This document shows positions 1-13,049 of a stretch of DNA of 64,000 bases, piece by piece; position 1 is the stretch's first letter, and each line of letters begins with the position of its first letter. The notes beneath the pieces are model-generated. The model was not told where the DNA came from and did not search any database. It was given only the letters and a program-made list of their open reading frames with translations. The position numbers and the translations under genes were made by a program. Origin of the DNA: Rotaria sp. Silwood1 (lineage: Eukaryota > Rotifera > Eurotatoria > Philodinida > Philodinidae); NCBI GenBank assembly GCA_905250075.1, contig CAJNOP010000002.1, positions 7,739,565 to 7,803,564 of the forward strand, given 5' to 3'.

Positions 1-407
1 TAGCCCCGTGTCGTAGAATCTATCTTGAAGTTTTCGGATGTTTTACTAACTGTCATAGTGATAGAGACATTTGCTAATTACTTGTTTGTAATTAATAGTC
101 AGCAATGAAAAAGTCAGCATTTTGACATATGTGTATGCAAATAGAACTTCTTCAGAATAATGCCCCTTGTAAAGAAGCAAAGTTCAAGGAATGATAAATA
201 TGCCCCGTTTTATCTGAAATGAATCATATATATTAAGAATATCTTATTAAGAATTTATTATTTTGATTTATAAACAACAGAAAGACCTTTTATCTGACAT
301 GATATGTAAGTTTTTGAAAATATTGAAGACGATCAAACTTGTTTAGTGAATTGAGCTGAAAAAGAAACAATTCAAATCATTCGGCGTTCAGATTTGCATC
401 GAAACAT

Positions 408-805
408 TTAACTAACCATTTGAGCGTCGTAATCTGTCAGTATTAAATTACCTTTAGCCAAATCTATGTTAAGTCCAGCGACGAATTCTACATCCCCATC
501 AATACATTCAGCTGCGTCGAATGTTAACAATGAGATTTGATTATTGTTTTTGTTTTTGTTTTTATTTTTATTATTTTCTCGTCGTTTTATTTGATGATGA
601 ATATAACGACGATGATCTCTAGAGAAAAAAACAGGCACATACGGTGTTATAAAGAAGACGTATTGTCAACACACATACATTTGTCGTTTACATAAAATAA
701 TGAATGCAATGAGACAAATAATAGCAGCTAAAATTATCGATATAATTGGAAACCAATCGATGGCTGTTTGAGGTTTTTGTTGAATACCAACCAGTTCTTC
801 TGTGT
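408..805 (-). CDS. C-terminal exons of a single-pass membrane protein (5' part not found)
   Basis: Two exons join in phase: 805-679 and 618-408 (donor GTATGT, acceptor TCTCTAG). The peptide has a short extracellular stretch, one hydrophobic segment (about 20 residues beginning WFPIISIILAAI), a basic stop-transfer region (CKRQIDHRRYIHHQIKRR), an Asn/Lys low-complexity run made by an AAAAAC-type repeat, and an acidic tail ending DYDAQMVS. This arrangement is that of a type I single-pass receptor or adhesion molecule with its ectodomain encoded upstream. An acceptor before 805 (TTTTTTCCAG) shows that at least one more 5' exon exists. A reading frame at about 990-870 could be part of it, but its phase does not fit cleanly. 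I do not recognise the family, so no function is assigned. Confidence 0.45.
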
Positions 806-1011
806 CTGGAAAAAACAAACGTGGATTGTTCAAAATAAAAAAGGAACTTGATTTTTTTTATTTCGGAACCGCTTTTTAATTTTGTTATTTTTAATATTGA
901 TGTAGATGTGTCTAGAAACGAGTAATCATTATTATTTTCATTCTCTTCAGATGCAGATTGTTGTCGATCATATTTATATTGCTGTAAGTTTTTGAAATGA
1001 TGATTAAGCAT

Positions 1012-2249
1012 AGGTATTCAATATGATGATCAATGCGTCGAACAATATACTTTTGATTTAAGTCAATTGCTCTAGAAACTCTAAACACAATGATCTTAAC
1101 AGAGTTCTTCTTGACAATTCTAGGAAAACTTACAAGAAAAAAACGTAAATAGTTGATGAACAACAGTTTTGAATTTAAGCATAAAATTATTGATGATGCC
1201 CAAAGGAATAATTTGTTTGAAAATAGTTGTCTTTATAAAAGAATAAAACATTATTCCTTCTTCTATTTGTAACAACACTGAATAATAATAAATTTTCAAT
1301 TGATTTATTACAAAAAAAATCATAGTACCTGCTTTATTCTTAAATTTTTAGATGTTTAAACCTTATCAATATATTGTAATATGTGTCAATTCAATCATCT
1401 ATTTTGAGCATTCTGGATAATAAACTATTGTTGAATTTATAAGCGCCAAATTTCTTTGAAAAAATGAAGTAAATCTCAGTCATCAAAAGAAGAAATTTCA
1501 ACTGTTTGATATATCAATATTATTTTTATACCAACAAGAAAACCTTTCCGGATGCCAAATTCCTTTTTCCACCGAGACGATATTCACTTGATGAGTGTTA
1601 GAGAGTAACAAGAAAGTCTAGAATAGTTTGGTCTTCCGGATCTTCGTTCTTGAGATATCGAAATTTCACTGGAATTTTCAACGGGAAACTGTAATTTCCC
1701 TCAGGTTCCGAGACCGTTTCGATTTCAAACTTTGCCCGAACCAAGCTCTTAATGAAATCAATTGATTGTATTATTAGTTTTTCCTTTACAAAAATGTAGA
1801 TATATGAAAAAAAATCTACTTATACACATAAGAGACTTTAGAATAACTAATATTTCAGGATACAAGATATTAGAACAGCTACAAATTGTCCAATGAACAA
1901 ATTTCATTGAGAACTTAGTTTATGCAACGTTTGAATTTGAGATTCGAAAGTCGATTCATCATGTGACCACAGTACTTTGTTGAAAAATCTAGTAAAATTT
2001 CAATATCTCAAAAATGGAAGCTTGCAAGACCAAACCGTTTCAAACTTCTCTCTTACTTACTAATACTCATGATCAAATAGCGGTTTGATATCTAGAAAGG
2101 TTTCCTCGTAAGCTATGATAAAGTTTTTAGTGATGATTTTATAAATGTAAATTGATAATCTGAAGTTTGATATTTATTTTTCATATTTAAACGTACACAA
2201 TGCTTTTTCAACATCTATTTCAATTGTCACAATAATTATAAAACCTCCT
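1012..2249. other. intergenic stretch with an old foldback repeat
   Basis: No convincing exon was seen here; the small reading frames around 1120-1320 are AT-rich and lack coding character. The only structure is the imperfect palindrome described separately at about 1540-2107. Confidence 0.5.
1540..2107. repeat. imperfect long inverted repeat (foldback element)
   Basis: The left arm (about 1540-1765) is matched by the reverse complement of the right arm (about 1890-2107). Shared blocks in order include AAACCTTTC, a 'TTTGGTCTT' block, GAGATAT-GAAATTT, and CTC-AATGAAAT near the centre. The arms are diverged, so this is an old copy. No open frame lies in the spacer. It fits a non-autonomous DNA transposon remnant; the family is unknown. 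Confidence 0.6.
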
Positions 2250-2682
2250 TTAACCACGATGCTTCAAGCGTCGATAGCAATTGAGCATTTCAGTGACAAG
2301 ATCAAGTTTTGATATATTCTTTGAATATCTCAAGCGTCGAATACACTCGAGAACTTCTGTTGTTGTCCATAAAGCATCACGTTTAGTTATATGATTTTCA
2401 TTTGGATAATGTATCATACGAGTTAAAGCTTCAGATAATGGTTCTTCATTATATTTAAGTGAAAAATATTCATCAAGTTTAGCTAATTGTTCAGAAGTAA
2501 GTGATTTTTTTTCAATATTTTCCTCACGAGAATCATCATCATCATCATCATTATAAAGACTATATAATGTAGCCGTTCGACAAGCAACCAAAATGATTAG
2601 AAGAACTAGAAATAAAATTAAAATTAATGTTTATTAAAATATGTTTAATTTACATACCAAACCACGAGAATTTCATTGACAT
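2250..2682 (-). CDS. small secreted acidic protein, possible prohormone
   Basis: There are two exons, 2682-2658 and 2605-2250, with a 52-bp intron (GTATGT...TTTCTAG) that splits a Val codon; the model is 126 residues. Starting at the first of two close ATGs (2682; the other is 2676), the protein opens with a signal peptide (MSMKFSWFVLLIILVACRTA), and the cleavage site is probably near residue 20. A run of six Asp, an acidic-helical middle and a Lys-Arg pair (HITKR) follow. The last about 45 residues are basic, carry two Cys (in LECIRRL and LNCYRRL) and end KHRG. A dibasic site followed by a short Cys-pair C-terminus is how many peptide-hormone precursors look, but I recognise no known hormone, so this role is inference. 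It lies just downstream of the SLC29 gene in the same orientation, about 200 bp beyond its stop. Confidence 0.6.
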
Positions 2683-2883
2683 AATTTAGAAGATATACGA
2701 AGTTGGTCGAAGCAGAAAAAAAGATAAAAATGTTTATGGGAAAGAAAGAGTAGATGTATGCATATATATATATAAAGCAGATATCTATAATATAACGTCG
2801 TCGGTAGTTGTAGCCCTTCTATTAATATATCTTGTTTAGCATTTGTTGTTATCGGAGAAAATGATGATAGATGAGTTGAAATA

Positions 2884-5800
2884 TCAAGACTTGTTGTCGT
2901 CATAACTGCCGTTGTTAATAATAGCCCATGTCGTTTGATTGAGTGACGGGAGTGTTTGACACCAATCAACACCAGTACTCTGACCAATGATGGCATCAAG
3001 TAAATAAGAAATAAGACTGCCAACTGTAAGACCAACTGAATAAGAAAACATCATTAAATTTCCTGTTAATTCTTTTCGTTCTTCAATAATTGATATTGGT
3101 GCACGAATCATTGGTACACTACCAAAATAACCATTTGTTAAGCCAAGTGTACTTGAAAAAAAGAATTGCCAAAATAAACTTGATAAATATGCTGTATATT
3201 TTGGTAAAATACATAAAATCATTAATGGTATATAAATTAAACGCAAAAGACTACAGATAAATAATTGAATTGGTGATAATAAATCATGGGCAATAAGTGC
3301 AAACATTTTACCAAAAACATCAAACGTATTAAATAAAGCCATTAAAATAATCGGTAACCATTCACGCCATTGACAATTAATCATTTCAGATTCAACACCA
3401 GGAAATAACGATAAAGTTACTAAATAAGTACATGCTATTGAAAGCATATAAGGCCAAATTGCTCTTATACAATCTAATCGACGATACCATTCACCTATAG
3501 AAAAAATTTTTAGAAAGTCACGGAAATGCAAAAATCGAGTGGAGTTTTTTTTTCTCGCTCAGTTATATATGGTCTGACAGAGTTTGACGAACTAGTTACG
3601 AATATATGAGTATTCTTGTACACCTCTCTAATGTCCACACAAGATTTCAAGACGTGTAAATGTAATCTCGATACGTGAGCAACGACAATAGCTAACAATC
3701 TTTGGTTGTGTGTAATTGCAAGAAGAGAACTCTGAACGTGTTATTGTTTGATACTACATACGACAAAATTATTTTATTGTTCATCAACTTCCAGAAAAAT
3801 TGACAAATTTCTAGAATTTAACTAAATACATACGCTATCTTGTTTGCTCAACATTGAAATGTAAGAAGATAATGACTTGAATCGTGCATTGAACTCTATA
3901 TTTGAACTTTCCACTATCCCAAGCATATCGTGAAATGAAAATTACATCGAAACAGAGCACAGCTTTCATGCATTTTTTTAAATATTTTGAGAAGATGATG
4001 AGTTTTAAAGTAATTTTGTCTTATATAGTATGAAACAGAAGGATATCCGAAGTTCTTCTCGATCGGTTGCTGCAAATTACAGGTCTCTAACTGTTGTCAT
4101 TGTCGAGTTATGAAACTTACAACAATTCCTCTTTAATATTGATGTGAATATTAATTTTTCCCAACGAGAAATAGAAGCAAGTGTCTTATCTCATTGGAAT
4201 AGCCAGACTGTGAGCTACACAAAATACTGATTTAGTTTGTTTGGATTATGCTTTATTGTTGAGAAATTCGAATTTCTTTCTCATTTGATAACTAAATAAA
4301 AAGAGTACGCTCGTATTAAGCGATTTTCATTTCTATGGTACAGTTAAAAAGCGAAATAGATAGCATATTCGGAATTAGCGTCAATAACTGCATTCAATCA
4401 TATGTGTTTTGAACAATTCTGTTTTCTACGAAAAATCGATCCCTAGGGAACAACGGATAAAATATTAGAAAAATAGGCCTGAAGAGACCACAGGTGTAAT
4501 TTCGATCAGATACATTTATTACTAAAACGTAGATGATTTAATGCCATTTTTGACGTTGATTCCCAATATGTTACCTATTTCTCTTTTTAACTGAACTAAT
4601 CTTCTCAACAATGAAATTGAATTTACAGGAACCAATCCAATGGTTTTCTGGCTTACGATACGATGGCTCTAATGAAATAAGATACTTAGGTTGTTCTCTT
4701 GTTACAAATAGTAGATAGATTTACAAGAATACTCACAAAAGAGATACAATTGAGCTATGTATATCACATACAATTTTTTTTTCTCTTCTTTACTCTAAAT
4801 TTAATCAAATAACATTTTTCTATTCATTTTTTCATGCTAATTCAGAATATAATATTTTGCAAAAGTTTGCAAAATGAACGTAGTTGAAATTCGATATTTT
4901 CCATTGAAAAAGCAAAACTTATAAGTATAAATACTACACTCTTATTCACTCGAAGCTTTTTTTTTACAGCTAAGCAGTGGTCAAATCAGGATAACAACTA
5001 TGTATTCATGAGCAGTTCGTTAAGCTCTATCAAACCATTTATAAGTGAATGAGAAAAAATTTTTACTCGAGACATGTTACAGAGATTTTCTAAAAAAGAA
5101 AACAAAAAACGTACGTTTTATTCGAAACCATAATTTTAATGAATATTGATCTGCTGATGAAATAATTGGTTGTTGTTGATCATCAAATGTATCAACAGTT
5201 AAAATACCAAAATGAGGATCTTGAATAGTTGATGTATTTGATTCAAGATTTTCTTCCTAAAAAATATATATGAATAATAAACAAAATAAGAAAAATAAAA
5301 TAAAATAAAATAACATAATACATACATTATCATCAATTATTGTCTGTTTAGAATGAACCGATGCTGCATGACATCGAATTTGAAATTCAATTTCTTCATT
5401 TTTTCTTGCATTTTCACATTGATGAATATAATATTCAATAAATATTGAACGTTGAATCATAAGATAAAATATAAAACATAATTGTACAAATAGAAGACCA
5501 AGTGAAAAAAATAATATTGTGCTTAAATGACTATCATTTGACATAAATAAATTTGTACTAATTCGAGCACTACAATAAAAAGAAAAACAAAATAATATTA
5601 AAAAATTTTAGAAAATAGTTAGCCTAATTTCAGATCTATATTTTTTTTTTAAAATTTTATTTAGGACTATTGACTGAGATTTCAACATGAATAAGAAATC
5701 TTATCTCTTATTAAAATGAAAAAATCATTGTTACCATGATGCAAGAAGGCCAGCAAAACCTTGAAAAATAAAAATCTATTAACCAAAAAAAAGAAAAACA

Positions 5801-6459
5801 ACAGAAATTCTAAACTTACTTTCACCTGTCATAACAGCTTGTGTATATCGAGAAGGTAACATACTTGTTAGTCCATAGAAACTTGATTGTTGTACTAAAA
5901 AAAAGAATATACATATACATATTATTAAAAAAAACATCCAAAACTTACATGTACATCCAACTGCTATTATAGCTACAGACAATAGAAAAATAGAATATGA
6001 CCATTTTTGTGGAAAAATTTCTAAACCAACACAAAAAATTGTAATAAACATAAGTATAATTAATGTAAGACAATAACCAAATATAACACGACGTTTAACA
6101 GATAGAATATTTGCAATAATATTACTAAATAAAACTGTACTAAATGCCACTATAATATAAATAAAATTTAAATGAAATATAATTGCTGTTTGTGGAAATT
6201 GTGCATGAAAATAATCAACACATGTTATATAGATTGAATAGGGCAATAAAAATCCTATGCCACAGCAAAATAAAGCAAAATAGATAAAATGATATTTGTC
6301 TATAGGAGGTGTTAATGTCGATTGTTGTTGTGGTTGCTGTTCTGTAAATGAACGATGATCATCAAAACGTATATAACGATGATTATGTTGTTGTTGTTGT
6401 TGTTGTTGTTCAGAATTTCGTGAGACATAACAGTTACGTAAGAAATTTTCATCCATCAA
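2884..6459 (-). CDS. equilibrative nucleoside transporter, SLC29A4/PMAT-like
   Basis: There are six exons: 6459-5949, 5894-5820, 5759-5735, 5569-5326, 5256-5115 and 3494-2884. They join in phase into 535 residues, close to the length of vertebrate ENT4. The N-terminus carries a polyQ tract (about residues 19-25) and is cytosolic. TM1 begins HFIYFALFCCGIGFLLPY, the ENT family's GxGxLLPxN region, but with Tyr-Ser-Ile where Asn is usual. The segment QQSSFYGLTSMLPSRYTQ, followed by AVMTGES, is the strongly conserved ENT TM4-TM5 signature. A long hydrophilic central loop and the last five TMs are on the last exon (IREWYRRLDCIRAIWPYM onward), and there is a C-terminal NGSYDDNKS tail. ENT proteins move nucleosides, and in the ENT4 branch organic cations and monoamines, across the plasma membrane. 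The subfamily is judged from the motif wording only. Intron 5 (3495-5114, 1.6 kb) is unusually long for this locus, and I saw no second gene in it. Confidence 0.85.
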
Positions 6460-9400
6460 TAATATTTATTTGAATACTTGATTGAACTGAATGACATAAA
6501 GAAGAAAATTATTCTGTCTATATTATAATTTTTTTGTCTTGTCGTGCTTTCTTTTTTTTCTTTAGTTGAAAGGATGTTAGCTCACACGAACGAAGAAAAA
6601 AAAACGGGTATGACCGGAAGCCGTCACTAGCGTGATGGTAGAAATGGAAAAAAACGAGAAAAAAATAAAGACAGCAGAAAAAGAAAGCTTGATTTGTTTC
6701 TTTTCATGTCTTTTATGATTGTTATGTGGAAATTTGACCTGGTTTTATATTTAATAAAGATGTATAGTTCATTTGAGAATCATTTGATAGAAAACATATA
6801 TATATATAAGAATATGTATTCCTTGTCGAATCTATGGAATTAATGTTGTTAAATAGAAAATGTTTATATGTGTGTTTTTTTCTAATTGAAAAAAAGTATT
6901 GCATGACATCAAGTATTATTGATGTAACAAAAAATGACTCACAAAAGATTCCTTCGACAGTTATCTAAGCCATTCTATATGATAATACTGTATTATGACA
7001 GACAATAATTAAGCTATTTTATATCGAAAAATTTCATGTTTTTTTTGACACATGTCAGTCTTCTAGAAGATATTTATTAGAGAATATTATGTTTTAACCG
7101 GTGTATTTAAGACTCTTACCTATGTAAATTATTCGAATCTTTTAAAGAAAAAAAAGATTTGAAAAGGATTTCAAATCCTAAGGCGATATCAATGCTATAA
7201 TTTTATCAGATGAGGAATAGAATAAAAATAAAAATGCATGCTCACATTTACGACTATAATTCAAGTCGGTTCGAGTGGAACAATCAAATAACTATGACAA
7301 AATTGTCACAGATATTACTGATAGTGCATTTTAACATAAATCATATTTAATAATGCATGTGAAGTGATGAGGATTGTCCTGCAATTTAAAACGAATAGTA
7401 TATAATTCTAGTGAACTATTTACTAAAATTTCAGTTAGTTAATCCCATTCAATCTATTTCCTGGATATTTTGGCATGTTCAGCGTTTATTTCGATCATGA
7501 ATAGAGATTAAGTAAAGCTAACAAAAAAAAATATATTTAATTAATCTTTTTTTTCATTTTACCAGAAAAATCTTGAACACTAAAGTAAGCTTAAGATCTG
7601 TATAAGAAGCTTTTTTCAAATTGAATTCGAGTCTAAAACAATTAGTATTTTTGAAGCTAATATATTGTTTATTGTCCATTTGCTACAATGACTTTGAATG
7701 AAAGTTGATATAAATGATTATCAACAATTGAAATTTCTCGTCATTTCCTTTCTTTTCTTCGTATCTAAAAGTAGATGTGATTTTGCATCTTTCTTTTATT
7801 TTTTATATCACTTAAAATAAAAATCTGTTTAATTTAAGGTAAATGTCAATGTTTAATTCAATCCATTTGTTTTCAGAGATTAAACTGATGATCATATGGA
7901 TAAGCTAAGTTTTGTACGATTCGTTTCGATTATTTAATGCAGTTAATTGATGATATATATGTCATTTCTTTTCTCTTGTTTGTAAGAATAGTTATCGATT
8001 AGAGGTAATATATTGAATATTTATTAGTGAAATTTTCTTGTCATTTACATCCATACATAGACAACTTATTAAATATATTGACAATGGATGATTAGTTGCA
8101 TACAATAGAAGAAGAAATGTTCATTCGCCTACAACTATTTCAAGAATAAACTCACTAATTGCCAGATGTTATTTTTCTCTGTCGAACACTATAAAGTTCC
8201 TTAGTTAACGGATGTAAATGTTACGAACGACACCTGTTTTCTCCTATATAAGTGAAGAAAAGTATCATTATTAATCATTGCTTTTTTTTTGTTGTCTATT
8301 AATCAGTCGCTAATAGAACGTGAATCGTTAACATCAACTTGTCTTCTCTTCGTCAATGATGTTTTACGACAACATATCAACGATGTGTTGTATCATTGTA
8401 AAAAATAATTCACATGTCACAAAGAATTTTTTAGTAATAACCACAAACGATTAAAATAAAGTTCTATTAATTTATAATAGTTCCCATATTTTCCTTAGCT
8501 ACTTTGACCGTGGCAATGATTCTTCATCAAGATGACTAAAAGAAACTTTCTTTAGCGAACGACGATAATCAATTGAATCCTCGGAAATTGTTCAATGAAC
8601 AATAGTTTGACTCGAACAAAATTCTCAACAAAGTATTTGAACAGTAAACTTTGTCAACATTTTAGTGAACAGATCTCAGCGAAATGATCTAGTAGCCATA
8701 TAATTTTAACTTTATAAATTGAACTACATACTATTACATTGGAATCATCAACTTATGAAAGAGAGCTAGCTGAAATTGTTCGTTAAATAAATGACTTTAG
8801 TGACATAGTACAAGTCGGTTATCTCCATTCGAACTCCAGCAATAAGAGAAGAAATTCGATTTGAGTATTCCATTGCTAACATGTCTTGAATCACACACAC
8901 AATATCCACCGCATATTTTTACTTTCAAACAAGCAAATTATTGAAGTGAGTCTAAAAAAAATCTCTCAAGAGTCATACATGCATTATGAACATTATATGC
9001 GTAATACGAATTGATTAAATCCTTGGAGAGAACCTGCATGCTGTTGTTGACACTTTATAAACTTTACGTTTTTATGAGAAATCAAACTGTGATATTAAAG
9101 AGCATTTATCAAACTTATTCGTTATCCGCAACACTTCAATCACGAAATAGACCTTAAATTTCTTAGAGAATAACAAATAATTGAAGAAAAAACCAATTCA
9201 ATTGTTCTCTAATGACTAGTAATGTACGGGACTAATTTGTTTGGTTCCGGTCTTGAGACAACTATTCCAGAATTTATTTGTATCACATCTAACAAAATTT
9301 TTCAATATCCGTTTGTTTTTTTATTTATTTAGTCGACGGCCAGTACTTTTTTGGATCACCTCACTTGAATTATGTTCTGATGTATGACTGATAAGTTTAA

Positions 9401-9909
9401 TCGCTTAAAACTATAGAATATTTTCCAATAAATTTGAGTTTCAGTTACGGTAATTTTTTTTTCTCACAGTCCCGCACAACTTTATTAACAATATACGTTT
9501 GATCGAGCATGATGAATATCTCATTGTAGCATTCAACTAATAAATACCTGAACAGAATGCTTTCGTTCAATGCATTCTTTGTGTAACTTGTGTCTCACTT
9601 GAAAAACTTCATAATTTCATTAGCTTCGTTCAGAAATATTGGACTGATGTTAATACTAAAGATCAAGATAAGTATGACTTTCATATACATAGTACATTAA
9701 TCTTTAATAATTCTATATTTTTTAAATACATAGCCTAGTTCTTCTATGAATTCAATAGAAGTTTTCGAAGACATTTTTCTCTTTATTTTAAATTGCGTCA
9801 AGAATCAAAAAAATTAAATATAAAAAAGAAATGCAAATCACTATGTCACGACAATAGGCAAATAAAGCTGTCAGCTACCGTAAAAATGTAAAGCTATAAA
9901 ACAAATTAT
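6460..9909. other. 3.4-kb intergenic region between SLC29-like and TMEM50 genes
   Basis: The SLC29-like and TMEM50 genes point the same way (-), so this region should hold the SLC29 promoter and the 3' end of TMEM50. It is AT-rich with homopolymer runs. No open frame has coding character, and I saw no tRNA or repeat array. A short GC-richer patch at 6605-6640 is too small to interpret. Confidence 0.4.
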
Positions 9910-11304
9910 TTATTCCTCTTCCGTTCGTCCAAATTTGAGTACAAGTGTGCTAAAATATAACAAAATAATAGATCAATTAATTTTTTCATATCAAATAAGA
10001 GTAAAAATGAAAAAGAACAATTACCTAGCAAAAATAAGTAAACTTTGAATAAAAAGTGCTACACCTGGATATACATGTTCTGCATTTGGTATAATATACA
10101 AAGCAATCATAATCCATGCCCCAGCAATAACACTGCCGAACACAAATAAAAATGAAAGAAAAAGTATTATTCGTGCAAATACTAAACCAATACATCCATC
10201 ACGATAATAATCACCGCGAAAACGTGCATTTGATATTGAATTAACACTTAAATAATATTAAAATTAATATTAAAACAAACTGATACAACAAAAAAAAAAA
10301 AAAATATATTTACAAAACTAAAGCAAGTGATGCTACTATGCCAATAGTAAGAAGAGCCTTATGAAATTCATCATTTGATGGATAACGTACAGCAACATCA
10401 ATAATCAGCCACCAACCAGCAGAAAACTAAAAAAAATTATTTCAAGTTCAATTTTAAATATTAAGTTCATTTGTATTTGACGGAATCCTTCTTTTTGAGA
10501 TTTCTAAAGAGTAGCTCATCAGAAATATTCGAAACGTTCATGGTAGATAGATCTCGAGGATTAGAGCAAAATCCATCATAGACTCCTAATTTCCAAAATA
10601 CTTCCTTCTCGGGAATATCTGAGTCACAAAGGTTGAAAATCTTCCCGCTCTCTCAGTCGCAATGTGTTCGAGAGAGTTGGTTCAGACAGTGTTCAATATC
10701 TGTAAAAACGTTCCAGCTATGTCAGATAAACGGAAACAAGTTCGCACTTTTTTTATCTAAAAATTAATTTTCGAGAAAAACTAAAAACAAATTTTCCAAT
10801 ATGTACTAGCACTTTTGTTTTTGAACTAAAATGATCGAAAATTCACTGTATTCAGCGATGTTAGAGGATTCTAACTCATGCTCTCAGCATCTTGGAATGA
10901 AAAATAATCATCACGATTAGGAAAATTTTACATATGAAGAATAATCGTAGCGTGAGTTTTTCGGAAGTTTGGTTAAATAAACATGTTAAATCACTACAAT
11001 AAACTTTCATTTTCATGGCATTTGGTAGAGAATAGTTCGAAGCTATATTGAAAATCAATGAAACTTTGGTTTTAACATGTGGAAAAGAAGAGTTCTCTTA
11101 ACAACAACACATTTGATGAATTTCCAAACTTACAAAATCAAATCTTTATTATATGAAGAAAAGAAAACAAAATCTAACACAAACCAATGATCCGGCAATG
11201 ATTGATGCAATTGTATTTCGATTTTCCTTGATTTCGAATCTATCCAAATTTAGCTGTTCATAATAATGAGATAATGGAAGACAGTCATCGAATAATCCTG
11301 CCAT
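9910..11304 (-). CDS. TMEM50: TMEM50 family protein (four-TM ER/endosomal membrane protein)
   Basis: There are four exons, 11304-11185, 10426-10314, 10246-10025 and 9949-9910, giving 164 residues against about 157 in human TMEM50A/B. Family hallmarks read straight through: an N-terminal ENRNTIASIIAG, then AGWWLIIDVAVRYPS, then SNARFRGDYYRDGCIG, a fourth hydrophobic stretch, and the C-terminal LVLKFGRTEEE. The order and spacing match the vertebrate proteins. Four membrane segments are visible. The family's molecular role is poorly defined (ER/Golgi-endosome membrane; in yeast and insects it is linked to transport of membrane proteins). Intron 1 (10427-11184) is about 760 bp and the others are 50-70 bp. 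Because every join is in phase with good GT/AG sites, I am confident in the model. Confidence 0.9.
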
Positions 11305-13049
11305 CTAGAAAAGAATTATACTGGAATGAAAACACATACAAAGGAATACAAAAATAAAACATATATTGAATTTCATAAGAAAAAAACATTTCTTTTTTCT
11401 TTTCTAAAACTTAATATAACTCGTATGAAAGACAATTATTCAATCACTGTTCAAATTATTAATGACAAATGAATTGTGAATCGTTTTTCGATAGAAAATA
11501 TAGCATAAACAGAAATTTATGCAGATATATTTATTAAGTATGAGAAATGACGCTTATAATATAAATAAAAATTTCAAATGGATAAACAAAAGGGTGTCCC
11601 GAGGTCGATGATTCAGAAAATCAACAATACAAAGCTAGCGTTTCAGTGAAGAAAAACGAAAAAAATTTTCGAAATTGAAATGGTGACTAGATCACTACAT
11701 TCAGGACTACGGTGAAGACAGAGTGACGGTGAAGAATTTTTATTCAGAGTTCATGACGAAGTTAAAACAGTAAAACAAATCAAATATTTTGACTCTTTTT
11801 TTGAGTGACAACTTTATTCTTTACATGTAAAGTAAGAAACAAAAATATATTGCTTTATAGATTCATAAATTTGTTTCAAGAAAAAAACCATCAAAAGAGA
11901 CATTCTCATGAACAAATAACACAAAAAGAACTATATAAATACCAATCAAAAAAAATTCTCAGTTTTTCGGAGTCAAAGTAAAAGAAAATAAAGTGAGTTT
12001 TATGCTAGAAATCCTTTTGAATCATGAAAAATCATCCACAATAAGATTTAAGATAAGGTTCTGATTTTTATCTATTCCTCGTAGTTTGCCTTCATGTCTA
12101 AGCATTTCGAATAATTAATAATTATTCTTGGTGAACAAATAAAAACTGATCTCCAGTGACAGGAAAGAAAGAGATGAAAAAAAATTAGTTTGTTTCTTCT
12201 TGCTCGGAATACCCCTCATGTTAATATTACAGATTGAGTTTTTTAGTTTTGATTACATTCTTGAATACTAGTTATTGATAAGTTATTGTATAGTTTCATT
12301 CATTGCATTCTCTATTTTACATTTTGACTGTGACATACTGTTAAATGCTTGGTTATACTGATGACTTTAATGTTGCTGAAATAATATGAAACAGACAAAA
12401 AACTAAGCCAAAACCATATAGATTACTAGAGAATGCTACACAAACAAATACTATTCAAAAATGTATTAAAAACTTTTTAAAGACGAAAATTATTCCTTGT
12501 TTTGCAAGGATAGGATCTCTGCAAAAATTGAAACTCAAGATTTTCATCACCTAAAACTTGGTTTGAATTACTCAAAATAATAGAGAAAATATTTCTTTAC
12601 AAACTAAAACGTTTCTCAGCTTTCTACGACGCTTTTTCACCGAGATATATGAATCTTATGAAAATCACTAAAACGATATTTTCCATACGAAATAGCAGAA
12701 GAAAAATAACTTTGGTGGTGTCTGTAAGTTTGATTTATCTCGATGAACAAGCATCGTAGAGAGTTAGAAGACTTGTCATCTAGTAGAGAAGTATTTACTC
12801 TATCATTCTGGATAATTCAAACAGAATTCTAGAAAATGGAAATCTAGCAATCATTTTTATCTTCAAAAATAAAAATCTCTATTTTGATTCTTATTAATGT
12901 TTAAGGCAGCATGAAAAATTCGAAAAAAACCGATACAAATAATTTAGGGAATCATTGTATATCTGCATAAATCAGAATGTCTATGTTTTATGTGCAAAGA
13001 AAAAAAAAGAAAAACGATTCACAATTATTTCATCATTGATTGTCAGCTA
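11305..13049. other. intergenic, with one foldback repeat
   Basis: This lies between the TMEM50 start and the 3' end of the ABC transporter gene. No exon-like sequence was seen. It contains the inverted repeat at about 12560-12823, listed separately, and otherwise only AT-rich sequence. Confidence 0.4.
12560..12823. repeat. imperfect inverted repeat (foldback)
   Basis: The left arm (about 12560-12650) pairs with the reverse complement of the right arm (about 12730-12823). Shared blocks include TTTGAATTA, ATAGAG-AAATA-TTCT, and CTCTACGA-GCTT then CGAGATA. The arms are diverged, with no coding between them. Confidence 0.55.

Noticed and set aside
2673..3035. 120-codon minus-strand open frame over the SLC29 3' end
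   Set aside because: Overlaps the conserved last SLC29 exon in another frame; shadow.
9342..9354. CGACGGCCAGT resembles the M13 forward primer site
   Set aside because: Only 11 bases match and the flanks do not continue into vector sequence; chance match.
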